Source: Geobacillus thermodenitrificans subsp. thermodenitrificans DSM 465
GTDB taxonomy: Bacteria > Bacillota > Bacilli > Bacillales > Anoxybacillaceae
Direction: 5' to 3'
Length of the DNA stretch: 64,000 nucleotides
NCBI RefSeq assembly: GCF_000496575.1
Contig: NZ_AYKT01000011.1
Coordinates: 62,001-126,000, forward strand
Both the position numbers and the translations under genes were made by a program. Below the pieces are notes generated by a model. The model saw only the letters and a list, made by a program, of their open reading frames with translations, was not told the origin of the DNA and did not search any database. Each line of letters starts with the position of its first letter. Position 1 is the first letter of the stretch. Positions 52,624 through 62,926 of the stretch are shown here, piece by piece.

Positions 52624-54045
52624 TTATAAATATTTGCGATGCACCGTCTTCCCGTCATACGTAAACAGCATTGGTTTTTCTTCGACGACCGTCTCCATAT
52701 GAACGGGGCGTCCCCACAACTGATAAATGTATGGCAATACCTTTTCCAAATACTTCAAATCCAATTCAATTCCCTCGTACCAATGCTTTAAGTATAGCTC
52801 CCCATTGCGCATATAATCGCCATCATTCACTGTAATGTATGGGAATCCGCCGTTCACCCGCATACTGACGAGCTGATCACGGATATTCTCCCAGTTTTTA
52901 TCCACAATTTTGTAATCTTTTCCTTGCTTTTGGAATAAATACATATCTTCACGCATGACGAGCTCTTTCGTCAAATAATTACGCAAAAACGAGATGTCGG
53001 ACTCCAACTCACGCACTTCAAAAAGTTTCGCTCGTCCCGATCCTGGTTTGACGCCATATTTTTTCATTTCTTCCGTCGGATTGTTCCATCGCTCTTCAAT
53101 GTCTTCAAAAATTTTCAATCCTAAATAATACGGGTTGATGCCGGTGCGCGACGGCTGCACGACGTTGGCGTTCAGTTTAGCAAATTCGATCGCTTCATCA
53201 CTCGTCAAATCCATCTCGCGCAAAATGCGCTGATGCCAATACGTCGCCCAGCCTTCATTCATGATTTTTGTCTCGAGCTGTGGCCAAAAATAGAGCATTT
53301 CTTCGCGCATCATCGTCAAAATATCACGCTGCCAGTCCTCGAGCTCGCGGCTATATTCTTCAATGAACAATAGCACATCTTTTTCCGGCTGCGGCGGAAA
53401 CTTGCGCCGTTTTTTCCGTGGCGGCGTTTTTGGCTTGTTCCGTTCATCAAGCGACCATAAGTCATCGTATGGCGTTGATGTTTTTGGCTGTTCTTCTTCC
53501 TCGTACACCTCCGTATCTTCCCATGTCCATGACAATTTCGGCCGCAACAGCGACGGGTCGATATGCTCTTGAATGGCCAAGACGGCATCTAAAAATTTTT
53601 CCACTTCCAGCTTTCCATATTGATGTTCATAACGCTTAATCCGTTCAGCTGTCGCCGCCATGCTCTCAACCATATCGCGCTTCGTGTTGCTGAAGCGAAT
53701 ATTGTTTTTGAAAAAGTCGCTATGCGCCAACACGTGGGCGACGATCAACTTATTTTGAATAAGCGTGTTCGTATCAAGCAAAAATGCATAACAAGGATCC
53801 GAATTGATGACGAGTTCGTAAATTTTGCTTAACCCTAAGTCGTAATGCAGCTTCATTTTGTAAAACTGCTTTCCAAAACTCCAATGGGAAAAACGCGTCG
53901 GCATTCCGTAGGCGCCGAACGTGTAAATAATGTCCGCCGGGCAAATTTCATAGCGCATCGGGTAAAAATCCAGACCAAATCCTTCAGCAATTTCCGTAAT
54001 CTCAGCAATCGCCCGTTCCAGCTCTTTCAGCTCGTCCTGCCGCAT
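52624..54045 (-). CDS. spoVR: Stage V sporulation protein SpoVR
   Basis: A 473-residue protein needed for proper spore cortex formation in B. subtilis. [20 protein letters not shown] lies near residue 25, with [20 protein letters not shown], the [12 protein letters not shown] block near 110 and [13 protein letters not shown] near 290. A Lys/Pro-rich linker ([16 protein letters not shown]) interrupts at about 205-225. GGGGGATTAGG precedes the ATG at 54045; a longer frame is unlikely. Confidence 0.95.
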   Translation of the reverse strand: MRQDELKELERAIAEITEIAEGFGLDFYPMRYEICPADIIYTFGAYGMPTRFSHWSFGKQFYKMKLHYDLGLSKIYELVINSDPCYAFLLDTNTLIQNKLIVAHVLAHSDFFKNNIRFSNTKRDMVESMAATAERIKRYEHQYGKLEVEKFLDAVLAIQEHIDPSLLRPKLSWTWEDTEVYEEEEQPKTSTPYDDLWSLDERNKPKTPPRKKRRKFPPQPEKDVLLFIEEYSRELEDWQRDILTMMREEMLYFWPQLETKIMNEGWATYWHQRILREMDLTSDEAIEFAKLNANVVQPSRTGINPYYLGLKIFEDIEERWNNPTEEMKKYGVKPGSGRAKLFEVRELESDISFLRNYLTKELVMREDMYLFQKQGKDYKIVDKNWENIRDQLVSMRVNGGFPYITVNDGDYMRNGELYLKHWYEGIELDLKYLEKVLPYIYQLWGRPVHMETVVEEKPMLFTYDGKTVHRKYL

Positions 54046-54203
54046 CCTAATCCCCCCTTTTCCCCTTATCACAATGTATGAGGAAAAAGGCGTTTTGATA
54101 CGTTCAATCGTTTGTCATCGTTCCCCGGCTGCCACTCATTTTCATTTTTCACTTTTTTCATTATAATGGTCATATAAAAATTGCAGCAAAGCGTGGTGAT
54201 GAT

Positions 54204-54809
54204 TTGCAACATTATTTGCACCATCTCATCGATCACTTTGGCTATGTCGGCATTATGATCGCGCTTATGCTTGGCATCGTCGGGCTGCCGATTCCTGACG
54301 AACTATTGTTGATCTATACCGGTTACCGCGTCTCCACCGGCGCATTTTCGTATCCGCTCGCCTTTCTTGTCTGCTTGTTTGGGGCAACTACCGGCATTTC
54401 GCTCGGTTACATTCTTGGAATTACGCTCGGCTTGCCGTTTTTGCATAAATTCGGCCCAAAGCTCCATATAACAGAAAAGCGGCTCCAACAAACGAAAACA
54501 CTCTTCTCGAAGCTCGGCCCAGCCGTATTATTCATTTGCTATTTCATCCCGGGCGTTCGGCATCTCGCCGCCTTTTGGGCCGGCGTGAATGCTTACGATT
54601 GGAGAAAATTTGCCTTGTTCGCCTACAGTGGAGCGGTGGTGTGGGTCGCGGTTTTTTTGACGATCGGCACCTATTTCGAAAGCCGCTGGATGGCTTTCAG
54701 GCAGTACATCGATGCCTACCGTCCATTTTTATTTTCCGTTTTTCTGGCCGTTTTCATTTTCACGGTTTTCTACTGGCATGCCCAACAAAAACAAAAACCA
54801 CCGGATTGA
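54204..54809 (+). CDS. DedA-family membrane protein
   Basis: A 201-residue, five- or six-helix protein of the DedA/VTT superfamily, several of which scramble or flip lipids and undecaprenyl phosphate. GYVGIMIALMLGIVGLPIPD carries the re-entrant Pro and the membrane Asp-Glu, and FICYFIPGVRHLAAFWAGVN has the conserved Arg block. The TTG start has GGTGAT before it. Monocistronic. Confidence 0.88.
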   Translation: MQHYLHHLIDHFGYVGIMIALMLGIVGLPIPDELLLIYTGYRVSTGAFSYPLAFLVCLFGATTGISLGYILGITLGLPFLHKFGPKLHITEKRLQQTKTLFSKLGPAVLFICYFIPGVRHLAAFWAGVNAYDWRKFALFAYSGAVVWVAVFLTIGTYFESRWMAFRQYIDAYRPFLFSVFLAVFIFTVFYWHAQQKQKPPD

Positions 54810-54827
54810 ACGCCGGTGCTTTTTCTT
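54799..54827 (+). terminator. Terminator of the dedA-like gene
   Basis: CACCGG and CCGGTG form a 6-bp stem around ATTGAACG, followed by CTTTTTCTTT; the stop codon lies in the loop. Confidence 0.7.
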
Positions 54828-54839
54828 TCTCTACCCGCA

Positions 54840-55082
54840 CTATACATTTTCGGTCGAATCGCGTTGATACGTTTCTATCAACAAGCCCATAAACAAGCCA
54901 AATCCAAACATGACCATGGAGGCTCCGATGATTCCGAGGCTGACGATCGTTAGGAAAAAGTCTTTATTGTAAGCGTTTGCGATAAAACTGAGCAAAAAAA
55001 GTGCTATTCCAACGATTAAGCCGACAGACGCCATCCATTTGCACATCTTTATCATTTCTTGTCCCTCGTGTCGTTTGTTCAT
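54840..55082 (-). CDS. Small membrane protein, unknown function
   Basis: An 80-residue protein with two helices (MASVGLIVGIALFLLSFIAN and IIGASMVMFGFGLFMGLLI) and charged ends. The ATG at 55082 has AAGGGG at 9 nt; the frame also contains ATGs at 55088 and 55091. No family is recognised. It is convergent with the dedA-like gene. Confidence 0.62.
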   Translation of the reverse strand: MNKRHEGQEMIKMCKWMASVGLIVGIALFLLSFIANAYNKDFFLTIVSLGIIGASMVMFGFGLFMGLLIETYQRDSTENV

Positions 55083-55268
55083 TCTCATCATCCCCTTGCT
55101 TAGAGGATACTATTATTGTCAAAAAATCACAACATTTACTTTTCCTTTTTTCTCTCCATTTCGGTTATAATTTATATTTTCCCTCATGACACAACATTTA
55201 CAGCGCAACAAAACGTTTAGCCGTCATACACTAACAATGACTCCTTCTTGATAAAGGAGGCATGCCGC

Positions 55269-55526
55269 TTGAACACCATCGACTATGATAGGGCGCTTTA
55301 TTATACGCATCGCTCCGAATGGGACAATTTGCTCATTTTAATGGTGCGCACGCCTGATGACATGCTGTCGAAAAAAATTGAGAAATTTCTCCACGCCTAT
55401 AATTTCGAGCACGACTACTCCGTCATTCAGGAGAGGCTCACTGCCTTATTGCGCTATATTGATCATGCGCTTGAGGTGAGTGAACAAAAAATGGGAGTCG
55501 AGCAGTACGCATATTTTTACTCGTAA
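55269..55526 (+). CDS. yhdB: YhdB-like protein
   Basis: An 85-residue cytosolic protein similar to B. subtilis YhdB, of unknown function. NTIDYDRALYYTHRSEWDNL starts the protein, followed by KKIEKFLHAYNFEHDY. The TTG at 55269 is preceded by AAGGAGG at 8 nt, which rules out the longer ATT/ATG-initiated frame. Confidence 0.78.
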   Translation: MNTIDYDRALYYTHRSEWDNLLILMVRTPDDMLSKKIEKFLHAYNFEHDYSVIQERLTALLRYIDHALEVSEQKMGVEQYAYFYS

Positions 55527-55532
55527 AAGCAA

Positions 55533-55560
55533 CGGGGAATTGGTTTCGTCCAATTCCCCG
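55533..55560. terminator. Hairpin between yhdB and pgcA
   Basis: CGGGGAATTGG and CCAATTCCCCG form a perfect 11-bp stem around TTTCGT. T-runs are weak, with TTTTAC on the minus side. Confidence 0.6.
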
Positions 55561-55578
55561 CCGTTGATTGTTCATTGA

Positions 55579-57336
55579 TTATTGAGCATAAGAAGGCGAA
55601 ACGGTACGCAAGACGTCATGCACTCGTTGCATGACAGCATCAGTAAGGTTCGCCAATTTTTCTTCACTATCTTGCAGTGATGTTCCTTTGACACCAAAGT
55701 ACGCTTTCATTTTCGGCTCCGTCCCTGATGGACGCAGACAAAACCAAGAGCCATCCTCTAATACGTATTTCAAGACGTTCGAAGTTGGAAGTGTGATGGC
55801 AGTTTTCTCCCCAGTTAACGTATTCGTCCGCTCCTTCGTTTTGTAATCCTCGATCACTGTCACTTTTTTCCCAGCTGCCTCAACCGGCGGTTGCTCGCGG
55901 AATGACGATAAAATAGCAGCGATCGTTTCCGCTCCTTCCTTGCCTTTTAACGTGAGCGACTGTTGCCCTTCACGGTAATACCCGTATTTGTCAAACAATT
56001 GAAGAAGCGCTTCATACAGAGACAGCCCCTGCTGTTTGTAAAACGCACACACTTCCGCTGCAAGAACAGCTGCCTGTACCGCATCTTTATCGCGTGCAAA
56101 ATCCCCGATTAAATATCCGTAACTTTCCTCATAGCCAAACTGGAACGTATACTGACCCGTTTGTTCATATTCCTTGATTTTTTCACCAATGAATTTAAAT
56201 CCGGTCAGCGTATCGATCGTCTCCAAACCGAACGAGTCAGCAATCGCCCGGCCAAACTCGGATGTCACGATCGTTTTTAAGACGACGCCATTTTGTGGCA
56301 GTAAACCTTTTTCTTTCCGCTGAGACAATAAATAATGAAGCAGCAGCCCACCCGTTTGGTTACCGGTTAAAACGACATACTCTCCTTGCTCATTTTTTAC
56401 AGCAATGCCGAGCCGGTCTGCGTCCGGGTCGGTGGCAATGAGCAAGTCGGCATTTACTTGCTTGCCAAGCTCAATCGCTAAGGCAAAAGCTGCATGCTCT
56501 TCTGGGTTTGGTGAGGCAACAGTTGAAAAATTCGGATCCGGCTGTTCTTGCTCCTGAACGACAAAAACGTTTTGGTAGCCAAGTTCAGCTAGCACACGGC
56601 GCACCGGTTTGTTTGACGTGCCGTGAAGCGGCGTAAACACGATGCGAATATCCGTCTCTTGAGCCAGTTCCGGATGAAGCGAGATGGTTTTTACGGCATT
56701 CACATACGCCTCATCAATTTCTTGGCCAATGATGCGGATCAGCCCTTTTTCTTTTAACGTTTCTTCATCCTCGACATGAATGGCGAGCTCGTTCTCGACT
56801 TCATTGACGTAGCGGATCACTTCATCAGCAGTATCCGGCGGCAGCTGCCCTCCGTCTTCACCATATACTTTGTAGCCGTTATATTCCGGTGGGTTATGGC
56901 TGGCGGTAATGACAATGCCAGAAAATGCTCCCAAATGACGAACGGCAAACGACAGCTCCGGCGTCGGCCGCAATTCATCAAACACGTATGTTTGAATGCC
57001 GTTTGTAGCTAACGTTTTCGCCGCTTCCATGGCGAATTCCGGCGATTTATGCCGGGAGTCGTAGGCAATGACGACTCCACGCTGTTTCGCCTCATTGCCA
57101 AACGATTGTATGTATCGTGCCAAACCCTCCGAGGCTTTCCGAACCGTATAAATGTTCATTCGGTTCGTCCCCGGTCCAATTTCACCGCGCATACCGCCGG
57201 TGCCAAATTCCAAGTTTTTGTAAAAACAATCTTCGAGCCACCGCTCATCGTCACGGTGTTGCTCCAGAAGCTGCTTCAGCTCTGGATCCAACTGCGGTTC
57301 GCGAAGCCATTGTTCATATTTTTGTCTCCACTCCAT
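55579..57336 (-). CDS. pgcA: Alpha-phosphoglucomutase PgcA
   Basis: Interconverts glucose 6- and 1-phosphate for UDP-glucose synthesis and thus glycolipid, teichoic acid glucosylation and glycogen. 585 residues. [20 protein letters not shown] near residue 50, the phosphoserine loop [20 protein letters not shown] near 140, the metal loop [13 protein letters not shown] near 305, the sugar loop GYEESYGYL near 405 and [13 protein letters not shown] near 525 are all present. GGAGG lies 8 nt before the ATG. Confidence 0.96.
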   Translation of the reverse strand: MEWRQKYEQWLREPQLDPELKQLLEQHRDDERWLEDCFYKNLEFGTGGMRGEIGPGTNRMNIYTVRKASEGLARYIQSFGNEAKQRGVVIAYDSRHKSPEFAMEAAKTLATNGIQTYVFDELRPTPELSFAVRHLGAFSGIVITASHNPPEYNGYKVYGEDGGQLPPDTADEVIRYVNEVENELAIHVEDEETLKEKGLIRIIGQEIDEAYVNAVKTISLHPELAQETDIRIVFTPLHGTSNKPVRRVLAELGYQNVFVVQEQEQPDPNFSTVASPNPEEHAAFALAIELGKQVNADLLIATDPDADRLGIAVKNEQGEYVVLTGNQTGGLLLHYLLSQRKEKGLLPQNGVVLKTIVTSEFGRAIADSFGLETIDTLTGFKFIGEKIKEYEQTGQYTFQFGYEESYGYLIGDFARDKDAVQAAVLAAEVCAFYKQQGLSLYEALLQLFDKYGYYREGQQSLTLKGKEGAETIAAILSSFREQPPVEAAGKKVTVIEDYKTKERTNTLTGEKTAITLPTSNVLKYVLEDGSWFCLRPSGTEPKMKAYFGVKGTSLQDSEEKLANLTDAVMQRVHDVLRTVSPSYAQ

Positions 57337-57407
57337 TGCTGTTACCTCCAATCTTTATTTCTCCTGTTTATGTATTCGTTGCCATCATACAATATACCTG
57401 CTAAAAG

Positions 57408-57442
57408 AAAAAGGATGTCCTGGAAAATATGGACACCCTTTT
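57408..57442 (-). terminator. Terminator of yhcV
   Basis: GGGTGTCC pairs with GGACATCC (8 bp with one wobble), followed by TTTTTC on the minus strand, between yhcV and pgcA. Confidence 0.7.
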
Positions 57443-57449
57443 TCTTCCA

Positions 57450-57896
57450 TTATCCTTGTGGCTGTGACGGTTCGGAAATGTTCGTTAGCGCTTGTTCAGC
57501 CGCTTCATTTGATGCGCTGTTCGTCGCGATATCCCCTAAAGCAACGATGCCTTGAAGCTGGTTGTTCTCTACAATTGGCAAACGACGAACTTGGTGCTGC
57601 GCCATGACGTTAGCCGCATCTTGGACGCTCATGTTTGGCGTACCAGTGACGACTTGGTTGGTCATGACATCTGATACTTTTACTGCCGCCGGGTCTTTCC
57701 CTTGGGATGTGACGCGGAGCGTAATATCGCGGTCGGTAATCATCCCTTTGACTTGCCCGCTTTCCACAACCGGAAGCGCGCCAATATTTTTTTGGCTCAT
57801 GATTTGCGCTGCTTCTTGCACCGTTTGATTCGGCGAAACGGTCGCGACGTTTTTCGTCATAATGTCCTGCACTTTGTTCGCATTGTTGTTGGTCAA
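57450..57896 (-). CDS. yhcV: Two-CBS-domain protein YhcV
   Basis: A 148-residue cytosolic protein made of two CBS motifs: VQDIMTKNVATVSPNQTVQE to MITDRDITLR (about 9-60) and VSDVMTNQVVTGTPNMSVQD to GIVALGDIA (about 74-125). Such pairs bind adenosine nucleotides; no effector domain is attached. The TTG start has GGGGAGG at 6 nt. B. subtilis yhcV lies near yhcT/yhcU, which also occur nearby here. Confidence 0.88.
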   Translation of the reverse strand: MTNNNANKVQDIMTKNVATVSPNQTVQEAAQIMSQKNIGALPVVESGQVKGMITDRDITLRVTSQGKDPAAVKVSDVMTNQVVTGTPNMSVQDAANVMAQHQVRRLPIVENNQLQGIVALGDIATNSASNEAAEQALTNISEPSQPQG

Positions 57897-58137
57897 TGTA
57901 ATCCTCCCCTTTCACCGATTAGTATGGCTCGTTTGCTGGGGGATAATAGATAGAAAATATGCCCTTTGGCGGTTGCGAATGGACGTGCCATTTTTCATCC
58001 CTTATAATGAAGTTAAGTTCTTTCGCTGAAAGAAAGCAGTAATCGGGAAGCCAAAGCTGAAAATGACGATTTCCCCGCTAATTTTCTCGCCAAGATGGCT
58101 ACTGTCGTCAGCACTGCATAAGAAAGAAGGTGCACAC

Positions 58138-58575
58138 ATGGAGGAAGAAAAACGAAGAGAACATTTATTGTTGTTCGCTTGGGCGACAGCGTTTGTTGCC
58201 ACCCTTGGGAGTTTATACTTTTCTGAAGTGCTTCGTTTTATTCCTTGCGACTTATGTTGGTTTCAACGTATTTTTATGTATCCACAAGTCATCATTTTAG
58301 GAATCGCCATCGTTCGCAAAGATTTTACAGCTGCCCGTTATAGTTTGGCGCTATCGATTATCGGGGGCATGATTTCTTTATATCACTATTCCTTACAAAA
58401 GATCCCGTTTTTCCAAGACTACGCCATCAGCTGCGGCCGTGTCCTATGTACAGGACAATACATTAACTGGCTCGGCTTTATTACCATTCCATTTTTGGCG
58501 TTGACGGCCTTTACCATTATCATTTTCTTGAGCCTTGCTGTTATGCGGCAGCAAAAGGAGGAGAATGAACGTTGA
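58138..58575 (+). CDS. bdbC: Disulfide-bond formation protein BdbC (DsbB family)
   Basis: A 145-residue, four-helix membrane oxidase that passes electrons from a thiol partner to quinone. Two redox Cys pairs are present: CDLC (37-40) and CGRVLC (99-104). The ATG at 58138 has AAGGTG upstream. It overlaps the next gene by 4 nt, forming an oxidase-thioredoxin pair. Confidence 0.92.
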   Translation: MEEEKRREHLLLFAWATAFVATLGSLYFSEVLRFIPCDLCWFQRIFMYPQVIILGIAIVRKDFTAARYSLALSIIGGMISLYHYSLQKIPFFQDYAISCGRVLCTGQYINWLGFITIPFLALTAFTIIIFLSLAVMRQQKEENER

Positions 58576-59048
58576 AAAAACTGCTCATATTTGGCGGGGT
58601 AATTGTCGTTTTATTTGCTGCTATTGCTTTTGTTACGTTGTATGAACAAAAAGAAGCAGCTAAAAATAATCCTTATCAGAAAAGCGAGCTGCATCCGGCC
58701 ACCATCGATCAACTCGATGATCCGAATTACCAAAACATTATTTTGCCTGACGAGTTAAAACAACAGCTAGCCGATGGAAAGTCTCTTACCGTTTATTTTT
58801 ACAGTCCAACATGCCCACATTGTCGGCGGACAACACCAATTGTCGTGCCGTTAACCAAACAGCTTGGCATCGATTTAAAACTGTTTAACTTGCTCGAATT
58901 TGAAAATGGCTGGGATACATATGGGATTGAATCCACCCCGACCATCGTCCATTACGAAAACGGAAAAGAGACGAAACGCATTGAAGGGTATCACGATAAA
59001 CAAACGTTCCGCCAATGGTTCTCCTCATTGTCGGAGCAAAAAAACTAA
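58572..59048 (+). CDS. Membrane-anchored thioredoxin-like partner of BdbC
   Basis: A 158-residue protein with an N-terminal anchor helix (LLIFGGVIVVLFAAIAFVTL) and a thioredoxin domain on the outer face. The active site is CPHC (81-84) in VYFYSPTCPHCRRTTPIVVP; cis-Pro lies in ESTPTIVHYENGKE. It is shorter than BdbD (about 220 residues) and lacks the DsbA helical insert, so it is a Trx-type rather than BdbD-type partner. The TTG start overlaps bdbC by 4 nt. Confidence 0.87.
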   Translation: MKKLLIFGGVIVVLFAAIAFVTLYEQKEAAKNNPYQKSELHPATIDQLDDPNYQNIILPDELKQQLADGKSLTVYFYSPTCPHCRRTTPIVVPLTKQLGIDLKLFNLLEFENGWDTYGIESTPTIVHYENGKETKRIEGYHDKQTFRQWFSSLSEQKN

Positions 59049-59084
59049 GGAGCTGCGCCCGATGGCGGCTTAGCTCCTTTTTCC
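59043..59084. terminator. Terminator of the bdbC operon
   Basis: AAGGAGCT-GCGCC pairs with GGCGGC-AGCTCCTT, followed by TTTTTCC on the plus strand; it abuts the convergent yhcU stop. Confidence 0.8.
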
Positions 59085-59483
59085 TTACATCACCCACTGG
59101 CTCGTCGCAGGAAAATAGACGCTGCACCGTAGCGCCTTCTTATGGGTAAACTGCTTTGCCTGAAACGGAAAAGAGATGCCATGACGAGCCAAAATGTTTT
59201 GATTACGCACAAACAACCACTCGTATTGTTCGCACTCTCCTTGCTCACCAATATGTTCGATGACCGTAATCAACGACTGCAGCGCTGAGATGATTTGAAA
59301 CGCCTCTTTCATCGTTCCGTTATATGTAACATGCTCATGTTCCAACGAAAGAATGCCAAGTTCCTCAAATTGGTGAATTTGCTCATCATCAAAATAGTAT
59401 GGGAAAATGTCAGTGTAGAAATAGTTCAATAAATAATGCATGTAATTTTCTTGCTCTGGAGTCACCGCGTACATAATTTTCAA
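59085..59483 (-). CDS. yhcU: YhcU-like protein
   Basis: A 132-residue cytosolic protein resembling B. subtilis YhcU in length and in blocks such as YAVTPEQENYMHYLLNYFYT and NGTMKEAFQIISALQSLITV. Function unknown. The TTG start has AAGGTGG at 8 nt. It is divergent from yhcT. Confidence 0.75.
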   Translation of the reverse strand: MKIMYAVTPEQENYMHYLLNYFYTDIFPYYFDDEQIHQFEELGILSLEHEHVTYNGTMKEAFQIISALQSLITVIEHIGEQGECEQYEWLFVRNQNILARHGISFPFQAKQFTHKKALRCSVYFPATSQWVM

Positions 59484-59621
59484 TGTTCATACCACCTTTT
59501 CTTGTTACAATGCTTGCGTTCTCCATCGCTAAAACGATACTATGAGTGTATCATATTCAATACACCTATAGAGGTAGAAAGTGTTTCCTCGACTACAGGG
59601 AACTGGGAGGTATAGCAACGT

Positions 59622-60521
59622 TTGTGGACAAGAAAAGGCGATTGGCTTGAATGCATCATCCCCAGCCTATGGAGTGAGCTGACCATTGAGCAGCTGCTCA
59701 AAGAAGTTTGGGCCGCTTCAAAAAAACTCGCCCACCGCTGGCGAATGGAACAGGGCGTCAAACTGAACGGCCAAGCCGTCTCTTGGCAGACGACACTTCG
59801 TGAACGGGATCGACTTCAGCTTTATGCGTATGAACCAGAGCCGTCACTAATCATCCCGGAATACCGGGAGCTTTCCGTCTTATGGGAAGACGAGCACTTG
59901 CTCATCTTGAATAAAGAAGCTGGTATCGATATCCATCCATCCGAGCCAGAACAGACGGGCACACTTGCTAATGCGGTTGCCTTTTATTTGCAATCGCAGG
60001 CCATTTTGACAAAAGTGCGCCATATTCATCGGCTCGACCGTGATACGTCAGGGACGATTTTATTTGCCAAACATCCGCTCGCCGGGGCGACGCTTGACCG
60101 AATGCTTGCTCATCGTACCATTAAGCGGACGTATGTCGCCCTCGTTCATGGCCGCCTGTCACCGAAATCAGGTACGATTTCCGCGCCGATCGGTCGTGAC
60201 CGCCATCATCCGACGCGCCGGCGCGTCTCAAAAACAGGAGCGAGGGCAGTGACACATTATCGCGTGCTTGAAACGTTTCCATCCGCCTCGCTCGTTGAGC
60301 TAAACCTTGACACCGGGCGGACACACCAAATTCGCGTCCATTTGGCCCATCTTGGTCACCCGCTTGTCGGCGATATGCTTTATGGCGGCCAACCAACGTT
60401 TCATCGCCATGCGCTTCATGCCGTTAAACTAACGTTCCGCCATCCGTTTACTAATGAAGAAATCGTTTGCCTCGCGCCGACGAACGATTTCCCGGTTGAT
60501 CTCTCACACATTTACCATTGA
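59622..60521 (+). CDS. yhcT: RluD-family pseudouridine synthase YhcT
   Basis: A 299-residue RNA pseudouridine synthase. The catalytic Asp139 lies in the motif HRLDRDTSGTILFAKHP; GRTHQIRVHLAHLGHPLVGD near residue 230 is the second family block. The N-terminal 75 residues form a degenerate S4-like domain. The TTG start has GGGAGG at 11 nt, a slightly long spacing. The target U in rRNA cannot be told from sequence. Confidence 0.9.
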   Translation: MWTRKGDWLECIIPSLWSELTIEQLLKEVWAASKKLAHRWRMEQGVKLNGQAVSWQTTLRERDRLQLYAYEPEPSLIIPEYRELSVLWEDEHLLILNKEAGIDIHPSEPEQTGTLANAVAFYLQSQAILTKVRHIHRLDRDTSGTILFAKHPLAGATLDRMLAHRTIKRTYVALVHGRLSPKSGTISAPIGRDRHHPTRRRVSKTGARAVTHYRVLETFPSASLVELNLDTGRTHQIRVHLAHLGHPLVGDMLYGGQPTFHRHALHAVKLTFRHPFTNEEIVCLAPTNDFPVDLSHIYH

Positions 60522-60597
60522 GCGCTCCCTGTTTTTGCTTGGGATGGAGATGTGGTCGATAAAGATGATAAAAAGGCAGACGGTTCTCCCGTCTGCC

Positions 60598-61950
60598 TTA
60601 CAAGCGCAACTGCTCCTCTTCCCCCGCATCCGCCGGCTCGCTTTCCTCTTCATCCGGCTTTGGTTCTTTTTTCACCACTTCCAACGTCTTGACATGATGG
60701 CCATCCATTTCTTTCACCGTAAAGAGATAACCATCAATTTCCACACTGTCACCCGTCTGAATGTCGTAATATTTCGTCAAAACCCAACCGCCAATCGTAT
60801 CGACATCGTCATCATCAAGCTCTAGCCCCAACAAGTCATTCACTTCGCCAATGAGCACTTTACCATCCAAAATAAATCGGTCATCAATTTTTTGGATCAA
60901 AGGCGTTTCATCAATGTCGAACTCATCTTGAATCTCGCCAACAATCTCTTCCAAAATGTCCTCGACCGTAACAAGTCCGGACGTACCGCCATACTCGTCC
61001 ACTAAAATCGCCATGTGGATGCGCTCTTTTTGCATTTTTACGAGCAAGTCATGAATGGCGATCGATTCAATGACTTGAATAATCGGACGAATGTAATCTT
61101 TCATTTGTTTTTCGTTTGACGGGTTAGCAACAAAATCTGTAAATACTTCTTTTACATTAATGAGCCCGAGTACATGGTCTTTATCTCCATCGATAACTGG
61201 GTAACGCGTATATTTTTCTTCTTGAATGATGGCTAAATTCTCCTTGACGCTCTTGTTAATGTCTAACGCCACGATTTCTTTACGCGGTACCATAATTTCT
61301 TTGGCCACACGGTCGTCAAAACGAAAAATGTTGTTAACATAGCGGTACTCAGATTGGTTAATTTCCCCACTTTTGTAACTTTCCGATAAAATCAAACGCA
61401 ACTCTTCTTCGGAGTGGGCGATTTCATGCTCGGCCACCGGCCTAAGGCCGAACAGGCGTGTCACGAGCCGCGCAGAATTGTTGAGTGTCCAAATGAACGG
61501 ATACATGATTTTGTAAAACCAAATAAGCGGCTTGGCTGTCCACAACGTAATCGCTTCCGCCTTATGAATGGCAAACGTTTTCGGCGCCAATTCACCGACA
61601 ACAACGTGCAAAAACGTAATGAGTGAAAATGAAATAATAAACGCTAAAAAGTGGGAGACGGATTCCGATAAATGGAGGCGTTCAAACAGCGGCAGCAACA
61701 TCCGCGCCACCGTCGGCTCCCCAAGCCAACCAAGGCCAAGTGAAGTAAGAGTAATGCCAAGCTGGTTCGCCGATAAATAACCGTCCAAATTCGAAATCAC
61801 TTTTTTCGCCGCCACCGCCTGTTTATTTCCTTCATTAACAAGTTGGTCGATGCGCGAACTGCGCACTTTGACGATCGCAAATTCCGAAGCGACGAAAAAG
61901 GCGGTGCAAGCGATGAGCAATGCCACTAACAGCAAACTGGCTATGTCCAA
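60598..61950 (-). CDS. yhdP: CorC/HlyC-family CBS membrane protein (YhdP-like)
   Basis: A 450-residue protein with the same layout as the gene at 29517: CNNM membrane domain ([40 protein letters not shown]), CBS pair ([36 protein letters not shown]), and a C-terminal CorC_HlyC domain with an acidic tail. Relatives affect magnesium efflux and resistance. The TTG at 61950 has no nearby ribosome-binding site; an in-frame CTG at 61980 does, so the N-terminus may be ten residues longer. Confidence 0.88.
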   Translation of the reverse strand: MDIASLLLVALLIACTAFFVASEFAIVKVRSSRIDQLVNEGNKQAVAAKKVISNLDGYLSANQLGITLTSLGLGWLGEPTVARMLLPLFERLHLSESVSHFLAFIISFSLITFLHVVVGELAPKTFAIHKAEAITLWTAKPLIWFYKIMYPFIWTLNNSARLVTRLFGLRPVAEHEIAHSEEELRLILSESYKSGEINQSEYRYVNNIFRFDDRVAKEIMVPRKEIVALDINKSVKENLAIIQEEKYTRYPVIDGDKDHVLGLINVKEVFTDFVANPSNEKQMKDYIRPIIQVIESIAIHDLLVKMQKERIHMAILVDEYGGTSGLVTVEDILEEIVGEIQDEFDIDETPLIQKIDDRFILDGKVLIGEVNDLLGLELDDDDVDTIGGWVLTKYYDIQTGDSVEIDGYLFTVKEMDGHHVKTLEVVKKEPKPDEEESEPADAGEEEQLRL

Positions 61951-62030
61951 TTTGTCTCTGAGCGCGGATGGAGCGCCCAGGTTACACCTCCTGCGAATAA
62001 AAGTTTCAACAGCACCCTATAGACAGTAAT

Positions 62031-62076
62031 GCCGCCGAACGGCCGCCAACGGCGGGCGGTCCGAAGCGGCGGCGAA
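62031..62076. repeat. GC-rich nested inverted repeat between yugP and yhdP
   Basis: GCCGCC pairs with GGCGGC, enclosing GGCCGCC with GGCGGTCC. There is no T-run, so it is not a classical terminator; it may be an mRNA processing or stability element between two minus-strand genes. Confidence 0.5.
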
Positions 62077-62080
62077 CGGT

Positions 62081-62770
62081 TTACTCTTCGCTATTGTTCG
62101 CTTGGGTAAAAATGAGTACATATTTCAGCAACTCAAGCACAGCAATCAATGTCGCAGCGACATACGTCAACGCTGCTGCCCCAAGCACTTTGTTCACGCC
62201 GCGCGTTTCATCTGGAGCGATCACTCCTTCAGCGAGCATAAACCGTTTCGCCCGTGCACTTGCATTAAACTCGACGGGCAGCGTAATAATCTGAAACGCC
62301 ACTGCCAGTGAGAAGAACAAAATGCCGAGACCGAGCAACGAAAATTGTTGAAGCAAAAATCCCACCAACAGCAAAAACGGAGCCACACCGGAAGCGAAGT
62401 TCACAATTGGAAACATCCGGTGGCGAAGAACAAGCGCCGCGTACCCTTGCTGATGCTGAACAGCATGGCCGACTTCATGAGCGGCAACGGAAATGGATGC
62501 GATTGAGCGCCCGTAAAAGACCGGTTCGGACAAACGAACGACGCGGGAAATTGGATCGTAATGGTCAGAAAGCCGCCCCGGCACGACCTCAACCGGCACA
62601 TGGTGCAAGCCGTGACGATCCAAAATCATGCGCGCCACTTCCGCTCCCGTCAAGCCTGATGAAGCCGGGACTTCGGACCAAGTTTTGAAGTTGCTCGACA
62701 CTTTCCATTGTGCCCAAAGCGAGATCAAGAAAGCAATAAAAATGAAAATATCCATCGGATGGAATAGCAT
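62081..62770 (-). CDS. yugP: YugP-type neutral zinc metallopeptidase
   Basis: A 229-residue membrane protein with an HEVGH zinc motif (His98, Glu99, His102) in SVAAHEVGHAVQHQQGYAAL, and three or four hydrophobic helices (PMDIFIFIAFLISLWAQW; ILFFSLAVAFQIITLP). This is the YugP peptidase family. GGAGGG lies before the ATG at 62770. The substrate is unknown. Confidence 0.87.
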   Translation of the reverse strand: MLFHPMDIFIFIAFLISLWAQWKVSSNFKTWSEVPASSGLTGAEVARMILDRHGLHHVPVEVVPGRLSDHYDPISRVVRLSEPVFYGRSIASISVAAHEVGHAVQHQQGYAALVLRHRMFPIVNFASGVAPFLLLVGFLLQQFSLLGLGILFFSLAVAFQIITLPVEFNASARAKRFMLAEGVIAPDETRGVNKVLGAAALTYVAATLIAVLELLKYVLIFTQANNSEE

Positions 62771-62881
62771 CGCAGCACCCTCCGTTTTTCTAATGATCAT
62801 CCAATGTATATACTATTATTTATTGTACTTGTTCATTGTTTCATACGTCAAACATACCGCTTTGGTTTCATCATATCTCTA

Positions 62882-62912
62882 GAAAAAACAGCGCCGACGA
62901 TAGGCGCTGTTT
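62882..62912 (-). terminator. Terminator of the aldo-keto reductase gene
   Basis: AAACAGCGCC and GGCGCTGTTT form a perfect 10-bp stem, followed by TTTTTTC on the minus strand. Confidence 0.9.
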
Positions 62913-62926
62913 AACCGATCCATTCA

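Noticed and set aside
58572-59048. Calling the thioredoxin-like gene bdbD
   Set aside because: At 158 residues it is too short and lacks the DsbA-type helical insertion.
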